Source of the DNA: CALMFT01 sp964563595
GTDB lineage: Bacteria; Patescibacteriota; Gracilibacteria; Absconditabacterales; Absconditicoccaceae
Reading direction: 5' to 3'
Assembly: GCA_964563595.1 (NCBI GenBank)
Contig: CAZLWR010000002.1
Coordinates: 5,590-69,589 of the forward strand
DNA length: 64,000 nucleotides
The notes beneath the pieces are model-generated. The model did no database searches, was not told the origin of the DNA, and was given only the letters and a program-made list of their open reading frames with translations. Both the position numbers and the translations under genes were made by a program. Positions 9,088 through 21,907 of the stretch are shown in pieces (position 1 is the first letter of the stretch; each line of letters opens with the position of its first letter).

Positions 9088-12000
9088 TTGCAATTTCATC
9101 TGCACCTGGAAGTGCATCCCACAAACCACTATTAGGATTGATAAGTAGACTAGCTCCATCTAAGATATGTTGGATCTTGTATTCAAAGCTTGCACCCTCA
9201 AACCAATCATTGAGTACTACCCTTCTCTTATCAATAAGATTTTCCACTCCATTACCAATCAGTGTGCCTCTGAGTTTAAGACCTCCATTAGCACATCGTG
9301 ATTTATTTTTGTCTGTATTTAAATAATAATCTGAATCAAATCATTTTCCAGCAATCAATATACCTTGGATAATCTGAGGAGCAGGATCATCGGTGTAATC
9401 ATTACAGTTCGCATCGCCTCCGATTGTGATTGTACCATTGGGAACCACATACATAACGTTTTTCGCGATAGTATTATCTAATCTCAAGTTACCATTTTTA
9501 ACAATTACAGTGCTATTATCAGCCACATCTTTTTCTTGTAAGGTTACAGAATTATCATAGACATAGATCTGCTTTCCAGGAACTTTCTTAGCAGTTACAC
9601 CAGCTCACCCTTGAGCCAATTTATCATATTTGGATACAAAGTCAGAAACGATGTAAGCAATATTTTGTGTTGGTTGGAAGGCATTCAAAGTAAGTGACTG
9701 TTGTACTCCCTTGAGATAAAGATCAAATCTTGGTGTATTACTAGAGAATCCATAATATCCTTGGATAGCAGTGTCTTTCAAGGTACTTATAGTAGCACCC
9801 TTTTGAATCATGTATCAGTCGCCCACTACGAAGTTGTACTGACATACTGTTCCATCATAACTTGAAGTAGCAGTGTTGGTACCACCAATACAAGTAGCGT
9901 ACGTAATCTTTTTCAATTCGATCTTATACTCTCCATAAATACCCTGCGTAGTTGCTCTATCAAAGATAGCGACATATCTACCAAATGGTTTAGTAATCTG
10001 TTTATGGAACCAAAACTTCATAACTTGTGTGTCGAATCATTGATCACTGTTACATGGTATGGTGAACGTACTAACAGGATCTGTAGTTCCTCTTTTACCA
10101 TTGTAAATAGAGAAAGTACATTGCATACTACTAGATAGTACTCTACCAACATCAGCATTACTACAACTACTTGCAGTCGTAACTTTACTTAAATCTATAT
10201 TCCATCGGAATGGAAAGTATTCTCCTTCATTGATACTTGGAGGATCTATATCCATACATTTTGGAGGATTTGTTGCATCCTTTAATCTACAATTAAGTTC
10301 ACATATCTTGCCTTTGTTGCTTCCGTTTCTAATAACTCTATCGCTTGAAACACCCAAATCACAGTCTTCACCAAGCTCTACAATACCATTACCACAATAA
10401 TTGAATGCTCCTCATCCTCACAAACTACATACTCCATTGATCATAGTAAGTCCTGGAGGACAAGCATTACAGTTTGGAGGATTTGTTGCACCATTTGGAC
10501 AAGATTGAGGTGGAGTGATAGTAAATGTTTCTTTACATACTTCATGATTCCTCACTGCCATATAGTTACTAAGATTCGCATTGTCATGGCAGGCAAGCAC
10601 AGAAATCTCAGATGCAGTACAATACTCTATAGGAGTAGGTATATTTGCATACTCTGATAATGGAACAAAGCTTACCAGATATGGTGCAAGTGTAGGTTGA
10701 ACTGCACACAATTGATTATTAGATTTTCTCTTATAGGCACAAATCAAAGAATTCAGGTTATTATTCTGATAATAATCAAGTTTATAGTCTATATTGCCAT
10801 CTACAATACACTGAGCAATATAATTACCAGGTGCTGCAAACGTATAAGTTCCTTGAGGACCATACAAACTAGCTACTAAATTACTGCTCGAAATACTATC
10901 TCTGTAGATGTAAATCTGATGCACAGTTCATCCCAATGAACTACAAGAGAATGATACTACTTGTCCAGTTGTAGCAGTAATTGGATTAACAGCTATATCA
11001 ATACATTGCACACCACTACTAGCACTTCCAGCATTCACCGTAACAGTTGTGTTACAGGCATTACTAGTTGTTCCAGCTACCTTACATTGAACACTATATG
11101 AACCAGGAGTGCTAAAGTAATGTAAGTAAGATTGTTGATTAGAAACCAATGTTCAATTTACAAACAGTTCATAGGCTCCACCAGATCCGATACAAGTTAT
11201 GTTTCCAGTGAATGATCAAGTTCCAAGAGATGGAGAGACATTTACCGAAGTACATACTGGATTGGATGTAGGAGTTGTGACTGTAACAGTCTTGATACAA
11301 GCAGGAGCAGTAACGCCACCAGCCTTACAAGTCAAGGTATATGTTCCTGGATCAGTGAACTCTACTGTCCCACCAGAAGTAGTCAGATTATTAAAGTAAT
11401 TATTAGGTCATACTATAGATACAACGTAATCATTGTTGCTTACAAAACCACCATTACAAAAGAAGTTTACGTTCAATGGGCTTTGACCAGCAGTTGGACT
11501 CACCGTCATGTAGTTACACTTTGCATTAGAAATTTGAGTTGTTCAAACCAATGGCTTTATACAAGCATTACTAGTGATAGTCCCATCCGCAAAACATTGT
11601 ACCGTATAGGCACCAGTATTGGATAATACGAATGTGCCAGTAGGTGTATTTCCAATAACCTGACCATTAGCAACAATACCAGGACCGAACAATTTCACAA
11701 CATAAGATGTTGCTCCTTGAGCAGTACAGCTATAACTTACTGTATATGGCACTGTACCAGTAGAAGGATTGATACTGAGGTTGTTACATGCTACATTGGA
11801 CGTAGGTTCATTAACATCCCACATAATCATATCTTCATCATCTTCATTCGGCATACCATTGGGGCCCATATTACATGGATCACTATCTGGATCTTGTGGT
11901 TCACCAGGTTCTTCATAGGCACATACCTCTGTTCTATTTTTCTCCCATACTGCAAGAATAATCTTAGCTTGGATAGTAATGCTTGTAGTTTGACCCGGAG

Positions 12001-15000
12001 CCAATGATGCTATAGATCGTTGGTAAGTGTTGTTACCCAGAGCAATACCATTTGGTTGACTTGAAATATATTGCAAACTACTTGGTAAATAATCTTTTAC
12101 TGTGAAGTTGGTAGCAGTTGTGGTGCCACTATTTCAAACTATAAGCTTGAAACTAATAATATCTCATGAGTTAAAGTTTGCATGATCTGGAGTATTGGTA
12201 TCAGCAAATAACTTCTTAATATTGAGATCGATGAATGGCGTAGTACTCGTGTTCACTGATTTCAAACACGCAGGAGACGTAATTGTGCCATTTACCAAAC
12301 ACTTGATTTGATAAGCGCCTGGGTTTGTTATAGTATAAGTACCAGTTGGATTAGTTCCTATATTTGTTATCACGCCATTTTGAATAAGCTGAATAGTATA
12401 TGCTGTTGCATTTGTTGCAGCACAGTTATATGATACCGTTAATGGCACATTTCCATTCACTGGAGTAACCGTCAACGCATCACATGTTGTAGGGTTCTCC
12501 GGAGTGGGCACATCAAATCAAGCACAACTCTCATCATCTTCTATATCCTGTCCTGGATGATTGAAAGGATCGCTATCAATATCACGAGGACTAACATTTG
12601 AAGATACACCGCTGTAATTACCAGCTTCAGCACAGTTGTCATACCAACCCGCCCTGAGTATCTTTCATGTTAAGTATACTGATTTTGTTTGTTGAGGAGC
12701 TAATCATCCAATGATATTCCATTGAATAGTCTGCCCTACAACTTGTATGCCACCGTCAGATGCAGAAATAAACTGTATACCATTTGGTAAATAGTCTTTC
12801 ACGCTCAGTGTAGGTATTGGCACATTGCTATTATTGAACACCGTGATCTTAAATTGCACCAATCATCCTGATACAAGGGTACCGGGAGGAGTTGTCACTA
12901 TCTTTGTCAGTTCGACATCATAGTTAACCGGCGTAGGCGGATTGACCCAGAAACAAACCTCATCTTCGTCATCTTCAGATGGATTGCCGTTAGCTCACAT
13001 GTTAAATGGATTACTATCACTATCACGAGGGATAGCGTTAGAATTCATTCCGCTATAATTACCTGCCTCTGCGGCATTACATGGATCTGGATTGATAGAC
13101 GTATATTTAGCAGTTCCTTGAACCGTAAAAGTAATTGATTGGTTTGGTAATAAATTGATACCATTCCAGGTTATAAGATTTCACTGAACGATACCTCCAT
13201 TACTTGCAGTAACATTGATCAGTGCCAATGCAGGAAGATAATCTTTCACGCTTACATTATTGGCAGCAGTATTACCTTTATTGGTCACCGTGACGTTGAA
13301 AGTTACCACTTCACCACTATTGAACATATTGTGAGAAGGGTCTACTAGTACTTTCTCAAGTTCAATATCTATATAAGGAGTAATCGGATTGACTACGTTG
13401 TAACACAAGACATCTTCATCATCTTCAGATGGCACGCCACTAGAAGTCATAGTACATGGGTTACTATCTGGATCTTGTGGTTCACCAGCTTCTTCATAAG
13501 CACATACTTCTGTTTTATTAGTGAAGTTTCCTTCTTGGTTTATCTTACCAGTGAGATAGAGCGTAATTGATTGATTTGGAGCAAGTGGTCCAGGGATAGT
13601 CCACGTAACAGTTCCATTTGCATTTACACCTCCATTGGAAGCAGAAACAAATTGATATCAAGCAGGGAGATAATCCTTGACAGTAAAGTTTCTTGCACCA
13701 GTGTTTCCCTTATTAGTTACAATAATCTTGAATCAAACAAAGGCTCAAGAATTAAATGTCTCACATGTTTGGCTGCCATTGGTATGTTGTTTATCAATCT
13801 CAAGATCAATAAATGGAGTGACCGCCGGAGTAAACCAGAAATCCATTTTACAGGTATTAACAGCATAACCCGTTCACTCTGGCTGAATGCCATCTACGAT
13901 ACATTTTACTCGATATACATTACTATTATTAATAGAATAATTAAAGGTTCCATTTCATGCATTGATCGTTGCTCTGGTAAACATAGTACCATTGACCAAC
14001 TCAATAAGCATACAACTCATAGCGCCTTGAGAATTGGTTGTATAACTCAGTGTCACAGGTAGGTTTAGTAAGTTAGCAACACCATTGATAACTGGTATAT
14101 TTCCAGGATTTGCAATAACCTGAAGATTATTACAGAAACCATTTTGTACTGGAGGATTCACTGTTACTGGCACATCATCACAATTATTTGACGTATTTGT
14201 TTCAGCACTGTTATTGGTGCCTATCACAGTTTCTACACAAACATTGTTTATTTGTGTAGCAGGCGTTGACGAAACTACTTTCGCCTTGAGTATATAAGTA
14301 CAGCTCTGTCCGACAGGCAGATTTGCATTGGTTACATATTGATTATTTGTTTGACCATTTCGATTTGGAGACCCCAATGTCCCACATTTCGTACCATTGC
14401 CAGCATCAGATGTAAATCCTTGATAAGCACCAAGAGTTACTTGACCAGCGGGTAGAGTTTCATGCAAGGTCCATGATTTTGCATTCGTTCAAGTCACATT
14501 TGTGACTACAAACTTATAAGTAATGATGTCTCAAGAACTTACTGTAGTTGAACCACTTACTGTTTTTACAATAGTAAGATCAGGCGGAGTAATAACAGCA
14601 GGAGGAGATACTACTACTGTTTTATTACAATTTGGATCGCTATCTCCACCAACAGTACACTGGATTTGATGAGTACCGGCAGGGAGGTTAGTAAATGAAC
14701 CAACTTTTGTTGTCTTTGTGATTTCATTACCGTTTTGTAAGAAAGCAGTAACTACATAATTATTTGAGTTTGCTCATGTACAGTTATAACTGACATTCAA
14801 TGGAGCTGTTCCATTGCTAGGGCCAACCCATAAACTAATACATTGTGCAGCTGGTGCTGACACCGTTACACTACCCGGACACGCATTTGGAGCCGTTACC
14901 TGGCCATTACCAAATGCTTTACATTCGTATGTATAACTAGCAGCAGGTAGAGGTACGCTATATGCATAACTTGAACCAGCTTGGATATTCGTGAATACTG

Positions 15001-16195
15001 TTTGACCAGCAGCGTTTTTTACGATAAGTTGTACGCCAGTCACATTCGCAGAATTTGGAGTACCACAAGTTACCTGTAAGTTTTGACCACTGGTAAGGGT
15101 ACCGCCATTTGCAACTGTTGGATTAACTGGAGTAAGTTGACATATGGGTGCAGCAGGAGGAGATACTACTACTGTTTTATTACAATTTGGATCGCTATCT
15201 CCACCAACAGTACACTGGATTTGATGAGTACCGGCAGGGAGGTTAGTAAATGAACCAACTTTTGTTGTCTTTGTGATTTCATTACCGTTTTGTAAGAAAG
15301 CAGTAACTACATAATTATTTGAGTTTGCTCATGTACAGTTATAACTGACATTCAATGGAGCTGTTCCATTGCTAGGACTTATAGACATACTAATACATTG
15401 TGCAGGAGGCGTAACAACCTGGCACTGGGCACTACAGATAACTCCATTTACAGAAGTGATTCCATCATTTTGAGCACCGTTGTCACATCCTTCATTTACA
15501 TTGAATTTAATATTAGGGAAATTTGCAGGGCTACCTTCGTATATAGCTCATTGTGTACCGTTATCTCTGATACCATCTCCACAAAATGCAACTGTTATGT
15601 TAGCACACTCATCAGGAGCCGTAAAGGGAGTTGGACTTCATTGGGCAGTATAGTTTCCATTTTCTACCGTATAAGAACCATTAGTAGGATTAAAGTTGGT
15701 AACTTGTTGATACGCCGCACCATTAGCGTTCATATTTGCATATGAGGTACCCTTTAGTTTAAATACGGCCTGAGCTGATATCTGAGATCTATTGTTGAGA
15801 CCAGCCTTATGTCCATCTACACCGATAGTTGCATATGTCCAAGTCACTTGTGAAGTTCCTTTGAACTTAGAATTAGATATAGCCTGAAAAGTCGCACCAT
15901 TCATTGAATTATTGGCATTATAGAAATTTACTTTACTCCCACCTACCGTATCAAATACATGGAATCTAGTAGATTCACCAATGTACAAATCACTCAATAC
16001 GACATCATTACCTTGGTATACAAGGAAGTCCCTGGTGATGGGACAAGTCTGAGTGGTGTTTACTGGTATATTGAGGTCATTTGGTCGTTGGAATGCCAAC
16101 GCTGGAAGGAAAGAGATTACATTTCCCAAGAGGGATTGGACCAACATCAAAGTCAGTACTCATACTTTTGATAACATACGGAGGTTTAGTTGCAT
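9062..16195 (-). CDS. giant secreted adhesin-like repeat protein (2377 residues)
   Basis: A single 2377-residue frame once TGA is Gly; the standard code shows a dozen fragments. It starts with a signal peptide (MQLNLRMLSKVGVLTLMLVQ ... LPALAF). After a bespoke beta domain (about 40-190) come CGDGIRDNG and many Ig/PKD-like modules with the pattern C..L.V.P..G..PL.VSY.C, alternating with DUF11-like modules (ITYKFVVTNVT, FNVTVTNKGNT, VKDYLPA). Four linkers carry an acidic D-x-DS-(N/D)-P ... EDDED motif, probably calcium-binding. Near the C-terminus is NGIVELGEDCDLG and a Cys-containing parallel-beta-like region (NGTITIGGDANCND). Proteins of this build are surface adhesins or stalk components. 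It shares an operon with the gene at 8431. Two modules contain a perfect 226-bp repeat. Confidence 0.85.
14596..14821. repeat. 226-bp exact direct repeat, copy 1
   Basis: Bases 14596-14821 recur unchanged at 15151-15376, 555 bp away (185 codons, in frame). Both copies encode the same Ig-like module segment of the giant adhesin (about 75 residues, containing LNVSYNCTGANSNNYVV). Identity at the DNA level implies recent duplication or gene conversion. Confidence 0.9.
15151..15376. repeat. 226-bp exact direct repeat, copy 2
   Basis: Second copy of the module repeat in the adhesin gene; see the copy at 14596. Such identity makes the array prone to contraction, expansion and misassembly. Confidence 0.9.
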
Positions 16196-16294
16196 TTTAC
16201 AAAAGTTGTAGGTAAATAGGGTATTCTCAGTATTTTTAAATGTTTATACAGTTTTAATAGTTCTTGTCAAGTCATTATATAACACATTTTCTGA

Positions 16295-19200
16295 TTATTT
16301 CTTCTTTCTAATCCTATCAGTCACAGTTATTTTCATGCCCTTTCTATCATGATCAATCCACTGCACCGCCTGGGCAGCAATTTGTTCACGAGTAAGATAG
16401 TTTGGAACAGTAAAGCTTCAAGGAGTAGTATTTCGTGTTACCTGATCAGCGTATGCTTTGTTTGCACTAATAAGTTGTTGTTGGAGGTTATCATTTATTT
16501 GACCTCGAACTCACATGCCATTTTGTAACTCACTCAACGTATGAAACTCAGCAACTAGACCATATTGATCAGTCATATAATTAAAATTCCATTGAGGAAC
16601 TCCATTATTGTCGTAACCAGTAAATTGTATTCCTAGCTTCATACCAGTATCAAGATCCACAACTATTCCATTGCCAGGAGCAAGTGGTACCGTAATTTCT
16701 TGACCATTTACGATAAGATGCATCTCCGGAACTGTTGTAGGACTTTCAGGGACTTGGATATCGGTTGTCACATATTCAGGGGTATCTTGAGTATAAGTAG
16801 CTGCCGCTGTCACTCATACATTTACTGCCGAGACAGCAGCTCTTTGCATAACAGAAGCATCATTTGTCCAAAAGCCTGTTGGACCGGCTAATTGTTTTTC
16901 GACTAAGCCCTGATATGGAGTTACTGTTTCTGTTGCTTCAGTCACAAGCATATCCATCAAAACACCTTCATTCGCACAATTCGGATAGAAAAAGAAGCTG
17001 AAGTTTAGATCAACTGTAGCATAGGTCCCCTTCCAAACCTCTCACTTTTCAAGAGCTGTTTGAATAGCAGCAAAGTTATTAGTTACTTCATCTTTGGCTT
17101 GCTGTGTTGCTAGTTTAGCCAAAATGCCATCTTTCATTCGATTTGGACCATTGATCACTTCCATTTTTCTAGCAAAGGCATTTATTAGCTCTTTGTTTTT
17201 TGCTGGTTCGGGAGTTACTATTTCCTCTACACTATCGTTAATCACTCTTGGATTATAGACGATTTTCTCTTCTAATTGATCTTTTACAGCGGCATTGACT
17301 GGATAACCGAATACTAATGCTACTGAATTTGGTCTCGTAGAGTAATCAAGAGACTGGTTATTGTTTGCAGCTGTTGCTTTCAGTCTATTTGCAACATTTG
17401 TTCTGGTATTGATGAGTATATCTTTGTTTTCCGGGAAACTACCTCAAACCCTATTAGCAAATCATGCCTCTCTGATAGCCATCAATCAATCAAATTTCGT
17501 ATACCTTGGATCACGCTTATAAACAAACTTATCAAACGATACAGTTCCACTGGGTGCATCCAAATCACATTCACAGGCGTTACTATAAATGCACAGACTT
17601 TCGAAGCGGAATAATTGTTGTTTAGATTTGATAGGATCACTATCAAAAGTTATAGTCTCATTAATACGACCGTCTGCTTTTAATGCAGCAAGTAATTGCC
17701 CTGCCTTTGCTTGAGCACTGGCAAAGTCTCCGGTCACCATAGCTGCGTTGAAAGCATTGTAGATCGAACTATACTTTCTGCCTCGCAAAATGGATTGTAG
17801 TAACTTTGGATCATGAAACTGCTTTTCAAAAGCAGGTAAGAATAATCATTCATAAGCTGGAGATGCAAAATTAAGGTCGACACTGGGACCAAAACTGCCT
17901 CATGTAAGAGCTCAATCGTTATATTCTATCTGTATTCCAGAGAAAGTAGGTGTTTTAGGGGCAGTAACATTCAATCTGAAAGTACCAGCAGCGTTTTTCG
18001 TAATTGTTACAGTGTTGTTTCCTGTTAATAAATCTGTTGCTGGAGCACTAGCTACCTCTGCACCAGATCCATTAAGAAGTTTCAAGGTGGCATTGTCATA
18101 TTGGAATGTATATCAGGTCAAAAGCTGCTGACTAGATGTATTTTTGATAGCCTGAAGGGCCTGATTCATTCTGCTGATGCTTGTTCAAACTTCACCTCTA
18201 AACTGCTCGGGGCTACCAGTAAACTTAGTCGTGCCATCCCATACTGTCCCAGTAGAAATAGGAGCATCAGATGGTATACCGATACTCAAGGTCGTCTTTC
18301 TGGTGTTTTTATCGACAAGCTCACTCATTCATCATACCATATCAGCAGGCACCAAAAGGTAGTCCCCTTCTGATAATAAATAATCAGACACTTTTTGTGA
18401 CACTGTAGTTGTACCATCAGACATTTCAATGGCATTACCAGTTCTCACCTCTATGACTCCAGCGACATCTTTATGAATCTTCAGTGCATTTCTCGTTTGA
18501 TCAAATTGAATGAGTTCATTGATTCTGGGAGCCAATGCGGCATTTTTTGAAACTAAGGTACTTCTTATCAGTGCTTCGCTTTTTGGATTACCGATACCTA
18601 GATAATAAGAGCTTTGATCAAATTCAAGGTCCGTAGCGGAATAATTATTCTCAAAGTCTTCTTTTGCATTTGCCAAACTTTGTGTTTGGTTTTCTGCAAC
18701 TGCTCTACCATACCTCGTAAACCCTACGGTTCCAGCAACTGCCGCAGCGATAGCTACTGGAGAAAGTCCAAATAAGGCCAAAGAAAAGATAGGTCACACA
18801 TTCACGGAAGTTATTTTCCATCCTCTTAAGTCTTCGATATTCTCATTTCGCCATTGGTTGGCAAATACAGCTGCCAATTCTGGTGCAATGGTTCTGACAT
18901 AGTCATCATAGGTATCTGTATTTTGGGTAATTTCTGATCCAGCATATACCGATAAAATTCAGGATAGTAATTTTGCTGCTTTGTTAAGATTTCTTGGTTT
19001 AGATCTACCAAGCTTTTCATCAATACCCATTATGACGTCAGCGTACATCTTCTCCATTTCCGCTTGCGTTGCTGGAGCACTGAGATCTTTCCCTTTTAAT
19101 CACAATAATATTGTCTCCAATATCGGTCATACTTTATTTTTCAGATTATCTTCAATAATAGTATATCATTCAATACGATCATTAGAAAGTCCAATGTTTG

Positions 19201-21595
19201 GAACAAACGATAAGAGTCACTTGTTAGCAGAAGCACTCACTCATCATTTCAATCTAACCGCACCTCTCGCATCCAATGTATGGGTAAGCTTTCCAGCATT
19301 CAGTAATTGATCTGCTCCAAGATAAGCATACGGACCTACAACTAGATCACCGTTTTGAGCAACACCAAGTCCGGCACCCAATCCAAAGTTTACATTTGTT
19401 TTGTAAATGTCTGTAGTACCTATGCTCCTACCAAGACCTACCGTTCCATTATATCAAAGAGATAATCAGAAACTCATGCCATCTTTTTGCCCGCTTGGGT
19501 CCTGTGCAGCAAAATCAGTGTATAAGGCTGAGATGCCATACGTAACACTTTGCTTATATCTGCCCGTATTATCAGCCAACAAAGTACCACCCGTAGCCAG
19601 ACCATAGGTAAAATTGGTTCTCCTGATTTTGTCTTTTCGGGTATTCGCGTCTTCAAAGAAGTTAATTGGTGATGTTCCTTCTTTTGGGGTACCATCCGGG
19701 TTATAAGCCAAATCTTGTGGCAACCAATTTCCGTTTGTATCTGCTCTTACGGGAGTTCTTTCTATATTACTATAAGTAGGAATAACCTGATGTCTTTCTC
19801 TGTACTGAGCAGCGACAATAGCCATCAAGCCACCAGAAGCGATTTGCCATCTCAACCTGTCTCTATTTTCTGGTTTATCCAGTGAGCTAATAAGTGCATC
19901 AAGTTTTTTCTTCTCTGTTTCGCTAGTAGTGGGATTATCTCTCAATTCAATGAGACCTTGTTTGGCCTTTTCTACGTCTTGATCCGTTACTTTAGCAAGC
20001 AATTCTTCTCTTACATCATTGTATTTAGGATCTTCCAACAAAATAGTTGCTTTATTTCTTGCTGCGGCCAAGTCTGCCGTACCAAGAGCATTTGCTCGTC
20101 TTCGTTGTTGAGCATTATACTTGGTTTCCAAAGCCTGCGGTCACTCCTCGAACAAACCAACCAAAATATCAGGCTCCATCACAAATATTCTTCTGAGGAA
20201 GATACTATATTCCATATTGGTTTTGAGCAACTCATAGAAAGGCTTGGATGCGTCGGCAGCAGGAATAGTAAAACCCTTTTCAAGTAAAGCTCTCAAATTC
20301 GTCTCTACAACAGTCGCACCGACCCTTGCCTTTGCAACCTCTCGCGAAGTACTAATCTGAGTTTCTAGATTATTGTTGATAGGTTGGTTTTTGAATGACT
20401 TAGCATATTTTCTATAATTCTGGCCATCTCACTGTTTATCTACTGTTTGACCGACCGATCTCAATACGCCCTCTACGAAAAACTTTCCTAGTCGATTTCT
20501 GCGGAATTGTTCGTCAGTGAGATCGCTCGCTGGCACCATAGAACCGTCAAAGTTAATATCTGACAATAAAACAGCTGTTCTATACTCATTAGTTACGTCA
20601 AGCTCAGTACCATCAATAGTTATTTTTTTGGAAGCATCCAAAAGCCCGGTATACTCTCCGAATGCTTTGCTTTTGTCTTGCTCAGCATTTTCAAGCTTTC
20701 TTTGAAACCTCTTTCATCTTCTATCGGCAGTCAATCATGCTTCAGTGTGATATTTAGTTTTATAGGTCTGTACTTCAGTGAATATTGATGCCATAGCAGC
20801 TTTAGCTACACTAATAGTGACTGCATTTTTTCATGTGCTGGTAAACTGAAGAGAATCAGGCACTTGAGCGATATCACTATACGTGTATAATTTATCAAAA
20901 ATAAGTCATGCAATTTCTTTTCTTTGTTTTTTGTTAAGCTCTTTATGATTACTTTTCAAGTACTCTTTAATAGTATCTTTTACGGCGTCCTCCTCTCTTT
21001 CAAGAAGACTTAATAGTCTATTTTGACGTTTTCCTTCATATTTATTTGCATCTTCTTCAGCGTCTTCCAAATCATCACCAATATCTGACTTCCTAAAGGC
21101 TTGTGTATTATCCAAAGTTCGACTTTGATGTCTAGTTAGACCCAGTTCAACACCCTCAGCAATATCATCGCCTAATTTCGCAGTGGCATTTCTAGTGGCA
21201 CGAGTGGTATTATTATATTCATCAATATAAGGCTGTAGCTTATCTCTCACAAATGCATTATATTCTTGCTCTAAGGAAGTATATCATGCAGTAAAAGTAA
21301 GGGGTTGTTTGACAATTTGACCAGCGACATGTTTATAAAAAGGAAATCTCGCTCGTCATCCCTCAGGATCAGATGATGCAGTAATACCATTTTCTTTCAT
21401 AAAGCTATTAGCATCTCCATTGCTTCTTTGGAAGGAATCTTCAAAGAATTCACCGATTTCGTCATTAATTTCATTAACGAACTTGCGGCCTTTTTCCTTG
21501 CGCTCAAATCTCTCAAGCCTTTTCTGATCATTTTCAGAAAAAGTATTTTGTTCCAATAGTTCCCAAGAAAATATAGGATCTCATTTTGTAGTCAT
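16295..21595 (-). CDS. giant hypothetical structural protein (1766 residues)
   Basis: One uninterrupted frame of 1766 residues in code 25. No signal peptide at the start (MTTKGDPIFSWELLEQN). The first ~750 residues are highly charged and helical (for example ERFERKEKGRKFVNEINDE; EEREEDAVKD-like runs). A central part, about 740-880, is Gly- and aromatic-rich with alternating strands (TYGLATGG, VTYGISALYTDFA, FGLSLGYNGTVGLG, FGLGAGLGVAQNG) resembling a beta-barrel porin-like segment. A short hydrophobic stretch (LALFGLSPVAIAAAVAGTVG) follows near residue 940, then Ig-like strands to the C-terminus. No family recognised. It lies 99 bp upstream of the adhesin gene on the same strand and is probably co-expressed with it. 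Confidence 0.7.
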
Positions 21596-21907
21596 ACTAT
21601 AGATGTACGTACATAAATATTCTCTGAGATTATATCGAGCACCGAGAGATTTGTCAAATCCAGGACAGCAAGCCAGCAGCTAGAACAAAAACGACGACTT
21701 GACAAAAATAAAAGTAACTTCATAAAATTAGCACTTGTAGTAGTAATACCGGTTTGTCAAACAAGTCTTACTGCTCCTACCTTTGTCAATTCTCAAAATT
21801 TGTATTTTTTGTCCCTTCTGATTATAAATAAAAGGAATATCACATATTGAACTCATCCTATTATTTGATCCAAAGTATATTAATCCAAAATATAGTAGCT
21901 GCACGCC
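21596..21907. other. divergent intergenic region, uncertain small ORFs
   Basis: 312 bases between the minus-strand giant gene and the plus-strand ATPase gene. A plus-strand frame (21617-21880) stays open with TGA as Gly and reads like a signal peptide (NFIKLALVVVIPVC) but has no ATG, GTG or TTG at a sensible place. A minus-strand ORF ends at 21728. Neither is convincing. The promoters of both large operons must lie here. Confidence 0.35.

Noticed and set aside
16289..16297. TCTGATTAT as an independent second motif
   Set aside because: About 13 copies, raised but weaker than TCAGATTAT; treated as a variant rather than a separate signal.
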